From positions 1 to 14,375 of the forward strand of contig DATAUK010000041.1 of assembly GCA_036268295.1 (NCBI GenBank): a DNA stretch of 14,375 nucleotides. The letters are read 5' to 3'. Origin of the DNA: DATAUK01 sp036268295. Its GTDB lineage: Bacteria > Actinomycetota > Actinomycetes > JAFAQI01. How positions within the stretch are numbered: the stretch's first letter is position 1; each line of letters starts with the position of its first letter. This document shows positions 1 to 5,774 of this stretch, piece after piece. The notes beneath the pieces were generated by a model. It did no database searches and was not told the DNA's origin. It saw only the letters and a program-made list of their open reading frames with translations. Position numbers and translations under genes: made by a program.

Positions 1-66
1 GTCTCGCGCGGCGGCAATCGGCGCAATATGGTGAGCGCGCCGGGGGTTGATTCCCGGGTCCGGGCC

Positions 67-73
67 GGAGAGG
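67..73 (+). promoter_or_regulatory. Ribosome binding site that sets the start of the S53-like gene
   Basis: GGAGAGG lies 6 nt before the ATG at 80. An in-frame ATT at 47 could also be read as a start, but it has no comparable site and would put 11 extra residues ahead of a clean signal peptide. The ATG at 80 is therefore preferred. A weak -10-like TATGGT sits at 27-32, with no clear -35. Confidence 0.75.
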
Positions 74-79
74 TATGCC

Positions 80-1897
80 ATGAACCCAACCACACGTGGA
101 CTGGCCGTGGGTTTGATCGCGCTGAGCACGCTGACAGCCGCACCCGCGGCGTCGCACGCCGCCATCAGCGCTACAGGCCACGGCTCGTCGCAAGCGTCAT
201 GTGCCCGGGCGACCCGGCCCGGACAGATCACCTGTGAAGGCCTCATGGTCGCCGATCGGCCGGCCGCCTCTGCCGCTGACGGGGCGAGTGGCTACGGCCC
301 CGATCAACTGCGATCGGCATACGGTCTGACGGCCGCTGCCAGGAGCGACGGCTCCGGATCGCGGGTTTACATCGTCTCGGCTTATAACGACGCGGATATC
401 GAGTCGGATCTCGCGGCCTATCGCGACGAGTACGGATTGAGCGACTGCACGATGGCGAACGACTGCCTCCAAGTGCTGAATCAGAACGGCGCAACTAGCC
501 CGCTGCCGCCAAGCTCGCCCCCAGAGGACCAGTGGTCGACCGTGACGGCGTTGCTCGCCGACATGGTCTCGGCGCTGTGTCCCCATTGCGACATCACGGT
601 GCTGGAAGCAACGGACGACCAGGGGAACGGCCTGTACGACGCGACCAAAGAGGCCGGGACTCTCGGTGCCAAGTTCGTCGCGGTCCCGTATGGCAGTCGC
701 TACGACCCAACCGACAACCAGCTGGACTCGGACTTCGCCACGACCGGCGTGGTGTATGTCGCCGCGGGCGGCGACGCTGGCTACGCCGACGGGCCGTACT
801 GGCCGAACGTCCTGCCAAACGTGGTGTCCGTAGGTGGCACGACGTTGACCCAGGTCGGCAGCACGTGGAGCCAGACCGCATGGTCCGGCGGCACGTCGGG
901 CTGCCTGACGAGCGAGTCCAAGCCGTCCTGGCAGAGCGGCGTGCCTTCATCGGACTGCACGGGACGGGCGAGCAACGATGTCTCGGCCGTCGCTGATCCA
1001 AACACCGGGGTGGCGGTGTACGACACGCCCGGAGGGGGCGGTTGGATCCTCGTCGGTGGCACGACCAACGCCCTCGGAATCATCGTTGCGACCTTTGCGC
1101 TCGCAGGGACACCGGCGCCAAGCGAGACTCCGAATGCGCTGCTGTACGCGCGCCACGCCAGCCTCACCGATGTCACCTCGGGGAGCAACGGCACCTGCAC
1201 GCCGGCGCCGCTGATGTGCAACGCAACCACCGGCTGGGATGGGCCGACGGGGATCGGGACGCCGAACGGGATCGCCGCGTTCAGCCCGCCTGCGACGACC
1301 CTCAGCGCCCCGAAGACCGCGACGATCAAATACGGCAAACGCATCACACTGCACGCCACCCTGACCAACTCGGCCAGCCACCGGACGATCAGCGGCGCAA
1401 CGGTGCGCTTGCTCGCCAAGCAGGTCGGCTCCTCGTCGTACCGCACCTTGAAGACGCTCGTCACCTCCGCGCGTGGAGTGGCATCAGCGTCGCTGCATCC
1501 GACGTCGAACGCGTCGTACAAATGGAGCTATGCCGGCTCCACGGCGAACACTGCGTCGACCAGCAGGCCGCAGGCCGTGACCGTCGACGCGACCGTCACG
1601 CTCGCCGCCAAGCCGGCGAAGGCCAAGCTCGGCAAGAAGCTCAGGCTGTATGGCACCGCGGCGCCCGCGAAGGCCGGGGAGAAGATCACGGTCGAAAAGA
1701 GGGTCGGCAAGTCGTGGAAGAAGCTCGGCACGGCGAAGCTCGCGAAGCGCAAGCTGCCGAACGGCAAGACTGAGGTCGGCTACGTGCTGAAGACCAAGGC
1801 CGCTAAGAAGGGCAAGGCCACCTACCGCGCGGTGGTCGCCAAAACTGGCAAGAACGGCGCCGGCACCTCGAAGGCAGCGGTCGTCAAGATCACCTAG
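80..1897 (+). CDS. Secreted peptidase S53 (sedolisin)-fold protein, probably catalytically inactive, with Ig-like tail
   Basis: 605 residues. An N-terminal signal peptide (about 1-28, Ala-rich core and AxA-type end) marks it for export. Residues about 70-402 match the S53 core: GYGPDQLRSAYGL at 71-83, DMVSALCP at 161-168, the oxyanion-region Asp232 in GGDAG, GYADGPYWP around 234-242, and a Ca-site-like C-terminal part with DVTSGSNG (364-371) and GTPNG (393-397). The catalytic positions are altered. The family Glu and Asp (W-x-x-E-x-x-x-D) align with Val155 and Leu159 after Trp152, and the Ser of GGTS aligns with Thr329 in GGTTNALG. I infer a non-proteolytic binding or scaffold role. Residues about 403-605 read as two beta-sandwich (Ig-like) repeats; the last ~100 residues hold about 24 lysines and few acids, which would suit contact with anionic cell-wall polymers. 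Only a short stretch precedes the core, so the usual large propeptide is absent. The gene is monocistronic and followed by a terminator. S53 membership is confident; inactivity rests on alignment by eye. Confidence 0.85.
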   Translation: MNPTTRGLAVGLIALSTLTAAPAASHAAISATGHGSSQASCARATRPGQITCEGLMVADRPAASAADGASGYGPDQLRSAYGLTAAARSDGSGSRVYIVSAYNDADIESDLAAYRDEYGLSDCTMANDCLQVLNQNGATSPLPPSSPPEDQWSTVTALLADMVSALCPHCDITVLEATDDQGNGLYDATKEAGTLGAKFVAVPYGSRYDPTDNQLDSDFATTGVVYVAAGGDAGYADGPYWPNVLPNVVSVGGTTLTQVGSTWSQTAWSGGTSGCLTSESKPSWQSGVPSSDCTGRASNDVSAVADPNTGVAVYDTPGGGGWILVGGTTNALGIIVATFALAGTPAPSETPNALLYARHASLTDVTSGSNGTCTPAPLMCNATTGWDGPTGIGTPNGIAAFSPPATTLSAPKTATIKYGKRITLHATLTNSASHRTISGATVRLLAKQVGSSSYRTLKTLVTSARGVASASLHPTSNASYKWSYAGSTANTASTSRPQAVTVDATVTLAAKPAKAKLGKKLRLYGTAAPAKAGEKITVEKRVGKSWKKLGTAKLAKRKLPNGKTEVGYVLKTKAAKKGKATYRAVVAKTGKNGAGTSKAAVVKIT

Positions 1898-1902
1898 GAC
1901 CT

Positions 1903-1942
1903 GTCAGACGCACCGGGCGCCAGAGCGCCGCGTGCGTCTGAC
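1903..1942 (+). terminator. Hairpin terminator after the S53-like gene
   Basis: A perfect 11-bp inverted repeat (GTCAGACGCAC at 1903-1913, GTGCGTCTGAC at 1932-1942) encloses a 2x2 internal loop, a second stem GGCGC/GCGCC (1916-1920 with 1925-1929) and a 4-nt loop. It begins 5 nt after the stop codon. There is no T-run, as is common for terminators in high-GC actinobacteria. Confidence 0.75.
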
Positions 1943-1965
1943 GGATGCGTTGGCGGGGGCTCTAC

Positions 1966-1971
1966 TAGCCT
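1966..1971 (+). promoter_or_regulatory. -10 element for a leaderless rfbB transcript
   Basis: TAGCCT fits the actinobacterial TAnnnT -10 and ends 6 nt before the GTG at 1978. Transcription would then start at or next to the start codon. No Shine-Dalgarno sequence is visible before this GTG, which agrees with a leaderless mRNA. No convincing -35 is seen. Confidence 0.5.
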
Positions 1972-1977
1972 TTCGGT

Positions 1978-2958
1978 GTGAAACTTCTGGTCACCGGCGG
2001 GGCCGGCTTCATCGGGTCGCACTTCGTCAGGGCGCTGCTGACCGATAGCTACCCGGCATACTCCGGCGCCGAGGTCACGGTCTACGACAAGCTGACGTAC
2101 GCCGGCAACCTCGCGAACCTCGCGCCGGTCTCGGACAGCCCGCGCTACACCTTCGTCCAGGGCGACATCCTCGACACCAGCCTGCTCGACAAGGTGCTGC
2201 CGGGCCACGACGCGGTGCTGAACTTCGCCGCCGAGTCACACGTTGACCGCTCGATCACCGGAGCCGCCGACTTCGTCACCACCAACGTGGTCGGGGTGCA
2301 GACGCTGCTCGACGCGTGCCTGCGGGCCGAGATCCCGCGGGTGCTGCAAGTCTCCACCGACGAGGTCTACGGCTCGATCGCAGAGGGCTCGTTCCGCGAG
2401 GAGGACCGGCTCGAGCCCAACTCGCCGTACTCCGCCGCCAAAGCCGGCGCCGACCTGATCGCGCGGTCCTATGTCGTCACGCACGGCCTCGATGTCGTGA
2501 TGACGAGGTGCACCAACAACTACGGGCCGTACCAGTTCCCGGAGAAGGTCATCCCGCTGTTCGTGACCAACCTGATCGACGGGCTGTCGGTGCCGCTGTA
2601 CGGCGACGGGCTCAACGTCCGGGACTGGCTGCACGTCGACGATCACTGCCGCGGGATCGCGTTGGTGCTCGAGCGGGGCCGGACCGGCGAGACCTACAAC
2701 ATCGGCGGCGGCGTCGAGCTGACCAACCGCGAGCTGACCGAACGGCTGCTCGAGGGCTGCGGCCGCGACTGGTCCTCGGTGCAGCCGGTCGAGGACCGCA
2801 AGGGCCACGACCGCCGCTACTCCCTCGATGACTCGAAGCTGCGCAACGAGCTCGGCTATGCGCCGGCCGTCGGGTTCGAGGAAGGACTCGCCTCGACGAT
2901 CGCGTGGTATCGCGACAACGAGTCGTGGTGGCGGCCGCTCAAGGCGCCGGCCGCATGA
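1978..2958 (+). CDS. rfbB: dTDP-glucose 4,6-dehydratase (RmlB/RfbB)
   Basis: 326 residues, the usual length. It converts dTDP-glucose to dTDP-4-keto-6-deoxyglucose, the second step of dTDP-L-rhamnose synthesis, in the cytosol with bound NAD. Visible motifs of the extended short-chain dehydrogenase fold are the Rossmann loop GGAGFIG (7-13), NFAAESHVDRS (82-92), STDEVYG (126-132) with the Thr-Asp-Glu set typical of RmlB, and YSAAK (151-155) with catalytic Tyr and Lys. The start is a GTG because the next codons give the canonical KLLVTGGAGFIG; there is no ribosome binding site and a -10 lies just upstream. Its stop overlaps the start of rfbD by 4 nt (ATGA), so the two are cotranscribed and probably translationally coupled. 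rfbA and rfbC, which complete the pathway, are not in the window. Confidence 0.96.
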   Translation: MKLLVTGGAGFIGSHFVRALLTDSYPAYSGAEVTVYDKLTYAGNLANLAPVSDSPRYTFVQGDILDTSLLDKVLPGHDAVLNFAAESHVDRSITGAADFVTTNVVGVQTLLDACLRAEIPRVLQVSTDEVYGSIAEGSFREEDRLEPNSPYSAAKAGADLIARSYVVTHGLDVVMTRCTNNYGPYQFPEKVIPLFVTNLIDGLSVPLYGDGLNVRDWLHVDDHCRGIALVLERGRTGETYNIGGGVELTNRELTERLLEGCGRDWSSVQPVEDRKGHDRRYSLDDSKLRNELGYAPAVGFEEGLASTIAWYRDNESWWRPLKAPAA

Positions 2959-3821
2959 CCCGCTGGCTGGTCACCGGCGCTGGTGGCCAGCTCGGCACCG
3001 ACGTTGTTGAGCTGCTCAACGCCTACCGCGCTGACGTCGTCGGCTCCGACCACGCCTCGCTGGACATCACCGATGCGGCCGCTGTCGACCGGGCGCTGAG
3101 TGCTGCGGCGCCGACCGTCGTCGTGAACTGTGCCGCCTACACCAACGTCGACGGCGCCGAGACCGACGAGGCAGCGGCGACAGCGTTGAACGGCGCCGCT
3201 CCCGGCCATCTCGCCGCCTGGTGCGCTGCGAACAACGCCCGGCTGATCCACGTGTCCACGGACTATGTGTTTTCCGGCTCGGCCGCCACGCCGTACGACG
3301 TCGACGAGCCGGTCGCGCCGCGCTCGGCCTATGGCCGCTCGAAGGCTGTCGGTGAACGGGCCGTGCTCGCTGCCGGCGGCGACGGTCATATCGTGCGGAC
3401 CGCGTGGGTCTATGGCGTGGCCGGAGCAAACTTCGTCAAGACGATCGCCCGGCTGGCCGGCGAGCGGGAAACCATCGACGTGGTCGACGACCAGCGCGGC
3501 TCGCCGACCTGGTCGCTGCACCTCGCGCGTGGCCTCACCGCTCTCGGGGTCGCCGACGTGCCATCCGGCCTCTGGCACTGCACCGGCGGCGGCGAGACCA
3601 CGTGGCACGGTCTGGCGTCGGCGGTCTTCGAGGAACTCGGTCTCGATCCGTCGCGGGTGCATCCGACGACGACGGCGGCGTTCCCGCGGCCGGCGCCGCG
3701 GCCGGCGTACTCAGTCCTGTCCGCGCGCAAGTGGATCGACGCCGGCCTACCCGAGCTCCCCGACTGGCGCGAAGCCCTGCAAGAAGCCGTCAAGACAATG
3801 GGCCGAGACCTGACCAGCTGA
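2955..3821 (+). CDS. rfbD: dTDP-4-dehydrorhamnose reductase (RmlD/RfbD)
   Basis: 288 residues. It performs the final reduction of dTDP-4-keto-L-rhamnose to dTDP-L-rhamnose with NAD(P)H. Motifs: Rossmann loop GAGGQLG (8-14), NCAAYTNVDGAE (58-69), STDYVF (101-106) and YGRSK (126-130) with catalytic Tyr126 and Lys130. The ATG at 2955 lies inside the end of rfbB and gives the expected MTRWLVTGAGGQLG start. A longer reading from upstream would only add residues encoded by the rfbB tail. It is the last gene of the rfbBD pair and converges on the sugar-phosphate transferase gene 45 bp away. Together with that enzyme it implies a rhamnose-containing surface glycan. Confidence 0.95.
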   Translation: MTRWLVTGAGGQLGTDVVELLNAYRADVVGSDHASLDITDAAAVDRALSAAAPTVVVNCAAYTNVDGAETDEAAATALNGAAPGHLAAWCAANNARLIHVSTDYVFSGSAATPYDVDEPVAPRSAYGRSKAVGERAVLAAGGDGHIVRTAWVYGVAGANFVKTIARLAGERETIDVVDDQRGSPTWSLHLARGLTALGVADVPSGLWHCTGGGETTWHGLASAVFEELGLDPSRVHPTTTAAFPRPAPRPAYSVLSARKWIDAGLPELPDWREALQEAVKTMGRDLTS

Positions 3822-3866
3822 CCGGCTCGTCAGGGTTGTTGCCCTCACAGACTCGGTAGCGTCGGG

Positions 3867-5366
3867 CTAGTAGGCGCCTTCGCGGCGGAAGATAGCGAAG
3901 ACGGTCTTCCACACGATCATCGCGTCGAGCGCGAGCGACCAGTTCTCGACGTAGTACAGATCGAGGCGAACGCTGTCGTCCCAGCTCAGTGTCGAGCGGC
4001 CGGAGACCTGCCAGAGCCCGGTGATGCCGGGCCGGACGAGCAGCCGCCGCGACACCTCGGCGCCGTACTGCGCGACCTCACCTGGCAGTGGCGGGCGGGG
4101 ACCGACGAGAGCCATGTCACCGCGGACGACGTTCCACAGCTGCGGCAGCTCGTCGAGCGACCACTTGCGCAGGAAGCGCCCGACCCGGGTGATCCGCGGG
4201 TCCTCGCGGATCTTGAACAGCAGGCCGTCGCCGACCTCGTTCTGCTCCCGCAGCGAGTCGAGCAGCGACTCGGCGTCGGCGCGCATCGTGCGCAGCTTGT
4301 AGACGGTGAACTCCCGGCCGTTCTTGCCGACCCGGGTCTGCCGGAACAGCGGCGCACCTTGGCTGTCGAGCCGCACCATGATCGCCAGCGCGACGAGCAG
4401 CGGCAGCGCGAACAGGAACGCGACGGTCGCGAACAGCCACTCGACGGTCGCCTTGAGCACCTGACGTACGCCGGAGAGCTCCGGCTCCTCGACGTGCAGG
4501 AGCGGCAGTCCGGCAACCGGCCGGACGCTGATCCGAGGACCGGCGACGTCGAGCAGCGCTGGCGCCACGACCATGTCGATGCCGGTGCCTTCGATCTCCC
4601 AGGACAGCCGCCGCAGCACCGCCGGCGACATCCCCGGCCCGCTCGCGACCGCGACCGTGTCGGCATCGACCTCGGCGACCGCTCGCATCACCTGGGTCAG
4701 CGACCCGAGAACCGGTACGTCGTCGAGCGCGAACGACTCGCTGGCGGTCGGCAGGCATGCGCCGACCAGGCTGTAGCCGACGTACGGGTAGTCGTTGAGC
4801 TGGCCGGCGAGGTCGCGGATCCCCTCGGCGCCACCGACCACGATGACGCGACGCATGAACTTCCCGCGCCGGCGCCGGGCGTGAAGCCAGCGGCGCTGAC
4901 CGTAACGACCGAGCAACAGCAGGACCGTGCCGGCCGGGAGCGCGACTGCGACGTACCCGCGGGCGAGGTCGAGCTTGAACGTATAGGCGACCACGGCGAC
5001 GACCGCCAGCAGCCGAAGCGAGGCCGAGCCGACCCGCTTGAACTCATCCGCACCGGTGCCGAGAAAGCGCATCTCGTAAGCGCGGGCGAGGAACAGCGAC
5101 GCCATCCAGACCGGCACCAGCAAGATGCTGAGCATCGCGTAGGACACCCCGTGGATGTCCTGCTTGCCGGCACCGAAGCGGATGTGCAGCGCGAGCAGCA
5201 TGCTGCCCAGGACGATCGCGAAGTCGACGAGCACGAGCATTCGTAGGTAGTGCCGCTGCCAGAGGTCGATCGGGCGGTTGCGGCCGCGGGCCTCGCGGCG
5301 CAACGCGTACTGAACGGCGGGAGTCACATCGACCTCAGTCGACCGGCTCTCGTCCGCAAGCGTCAC
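3867..5366 (-). CDS. Exopolysaccharide polyprenyl-phosphate glycosyl-1-phosphate transferase (WbaP/CpsE type)
   Basis: 499 residues. It is expected to move a sugar-1-phosphate from a nucleotide sugar to undecaprenyl (polyprenyl) phosphate, the first membrane step of a polysaccharide repeat unit. About four N-terminal membrane helices (roughly 43-61, 76-94, 116-133, 136-153) precede a Rossmann-like CoA-binding-type domain (about 172-290). A membrane-associated hydrophobic helix (about 306-332) leads into the C-terminal transferase domain: FRQTRVGKNG (341-350), YKLRTMRAD (356-364), SLDELPQLWNV (403-413) with the catalytic Asp-Glu pair, GDMALVGPRPP (416-426) and RPGITGLWQVSGR (445-457). The donor sugar cannot be read from the sequence. 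The GTG start is supported by GGAG (5375-5372) 5 nt upstream and a good promoter beyond it. It is a single-gene transcript converging with rfbD. It may initiate a glycan that uses the rhamnose made by rfbBD; that is inference from position. Confidence 0.92.
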   Translation of the reverse strand: MTLADESRSTEVDVTPAVQYALRREARGRNRPIDLWQRHYLRMLVLVDFAIVLGSMLLALHIRFGAGKQDIHGVSYAMLSILLVPVWMASLFLARAYEMRFLGTGADEFKRVGSASLRLLAVVAVVAYTFKLDLARGYVAVALPAGTVLLLLGRYGQRRWLHARRRRGKFMRRVIVVGGAEGIRDLAGQLNDYPYVGYSLVGACLPTASESFALDDVPVLGSLTQVMRAVAEVDADTVAVASGPGMSPAVLRRLSWEIEGTGIDMVVAPALLDVAGPRISVRPVAGLPLLHVEEPELSGVRQVLKATVEWLFATVAFLFALPLLVALAIMVRLDSQGAPLFRQTRVGKNGREFTVYKLRTMRADAESLLDSLREQNEVGDGLLFKIREDPRITRVGRFLRKWSLDELPQLWNVVRGDMALVGPRPPLPGEVAQYGAEVSRRLLVRPGITGLWQVSGRSTLSWDDSVRLDLYYVENWSLALDAMIVWKTVFAIFRREGAY

Positions 5367-5396
5367 TTTGTCTCCACATTTCGACAGAACTGCCCC

Positions 5397-5425
5397 AGGC
5401 TAGGCGGTCCCCGAGAGGCTGTCAG
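5397..5425 (-). promoter_or_regulatory. Housekeeping-type promoter of the glycosylphosphotransferase gene
   Basis: On the minus strand CTGACA (5425-5420), a 17-nt spacer and TAGCCT (5402-5397) match the -35/-10 arrangement of the main actinobacterial sigma factor. The predicted start near 5390 leaves a leader of about 24 nt carrying GGAG before the GTG at 5366. Confidence 0.65.
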
Positions 5426-5458
5426 CCCTGGCCGGCGAACTCGCCACCGTTAATTGCC

Positions 5459-5487
5459 TCGGCATTCGGGCTGCGAAGGATTAGCCT
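5459..5487 (+). promoter_or_regulatory. Right-facing promoter for the small ORF / structured RNA
   Basis: TCGGCA (5459-5464), a 17-nt spacer and TAGCCT (5482-5487) give a promoter pointing right, back to back with the glycosylphosphotransferase promoter. Its -10 is identical to those of that gene and of rfbB. The predicted start is near 5494, about 9 nt before the AGGAGG. There is no annotated-size gene on this strand before the terminator at 5773. Confidence 0.5.
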
Positions 5488-5502
5488 GCACTCACACGGG
5501 AG

Positions 5503-5514
5503 AGGAGGTGGTCC
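5503..5514 (+). promoter_or_regulatory. Extended Shine-Dalgarno, 12-nt complement to the 16S 3' end
   Basis: AGGAGGTGGTCC can pair with the conserved 16S rRNA tail GGATCACCTCCT over 12 nt with a single G-U wobble. This is much longer than any other ribosome binding site in the window. It is 5 nt upstream of the TTG at 5520 when measured from its end, or 11 nt from the AGGAGG core. Confidence 0.5.
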
Positions 5515-5519
5515 ACGCT

Positions 5520-5558
5520 TTGAGTACACGTAGGACTCGTGAGGTGGCGGTCAGCTAG
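5520..5558 (+). CDS. Very short Arg-rich ORF (12 codons)
   Basis: A TTG start at 5520 opens a 12-codon frame, MSTRRTREVAVS, ending in TAG at 5556-5558. The frame also has a GTG at 5508, but that lies inside the Shine-Dalgarno. Support comes from position: a promoter at 5459-5487 and an exceptionally strong ribosome binding site precede it, and hairpins follow it. With four basic residues in twelve it could be a leader peptide whose translation controls the structured RNA behind it, or the peptide may be incidental. I have no assigned function. The TTG start and long spacing are weak points. Confidence 0.35.
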   Translation: MSTRRTREVAVS

Positions 5559-5722
5559 TAGCCGTCGGAGTGAGCCTCTCGCCGTTCGACGGCGTCCGGC
5601 GAATCCCTGACTGCCACCGCACCCCCGGGCAGCCGGCCAGTCCAGCCGGTAACCTCGCTGCATCGCAGCGCCAGGTAAATGCCCGGGGGTTTCTCCGTTC
5701 CCGGGCGGCGAGATCGCCTAGC

Positions 5723-5773
5723 GGTCTGTCTGCGATATGTGGATGTGGCGCGAGGCCATATCGCAGACCGACC
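5723..5773. terminator. Bidirectional hairpin terminator after the NlpC/P60 gene
   Basis: A 17-bp inverted repeat with one mismatch (5723-5739 with 5757-5773, core GTCTGCGATATG / CATATCGCAGAC) begins 1 nt after the NlpC/P60 stop codon on the minus strand. Its symmetry lets it also end the right-facing transcript that starts near 5494. There is no T-run on either side. Confidence 0.75.
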
Positions 5774-5774
5774 A

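Larger units (their letters stand above)
5494..5773 (+). ncRNA. Candidate structured transcript of about 280 nt
   Basis: This is most of the 408-bp gap 5367-5774, which has no normal-sized gene. Downstream of a good promoter and a 12-codon ORF comes a chain of local hairpins: 5580-5594 (6-bp stem, TCG loop), 5611-5632 (5 bp, loop containing CCCCC), 5633-5649 (5 bp), 5656-5670 (6 bp, ATC loop), 5681-5706 (7 bp) and 5707-5718 (4 bp). The chain ends in the long inverted repeat 5723-5773. Promoter, short ORF, structure and terminator in order suggest a real small RNA or leader. I do not recognise it as a known riboswitch, tmRNA, 6S, SRP or RNase P RNA. GC-rich DNA forms hairpins easily, so confidence is limited. 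It could alternatively act on the minus strand, beyond the NlpC/P60 terminator. Confidence 0.35.

Noticed and set aside
47..79. Upstream start for the S53-like protein at 47
   Set aside because: It is an ATT, lacks a ribosome binding site, and spoils the signal peptide; the ATG at 80 has GGAGAGG at good spacing.
3822..3866. Terminator between the convergent rfbD and glycosylphosphotransferase genes
   Set aside because: Only 4-bp stems (AGGG/CCCT at 3832-3845 and TAGC/GCTA nearby) can be drawn, too weak to call.
4359..5246. Long plus-strand open frame opposite the glycosylphosphotransferase gene
   Set aside because: Its composition is the complement of a GC-rich coding strand (Arg, Asp, His and Gln-rich) with no family motif, while the minus frame has a complete known protein.
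5611..5632. 6C-type small RNA, because a hairpin loop contains a run of C
   Set aside because: The run is five C in one loop only, and the paired six-C loops of the known family are not seen.
5571..5720. c-di-AMP (ydaO-type) riboswitch, suggested by GGCGAATCC and GGTAACCTCG on the plus strand
   Set aside because: The two segments are only about 50 nt apart, the 5' half with GCCGAATCC and the GACAGCTAAC ending are missing, and there is no downstream gene on this strand.
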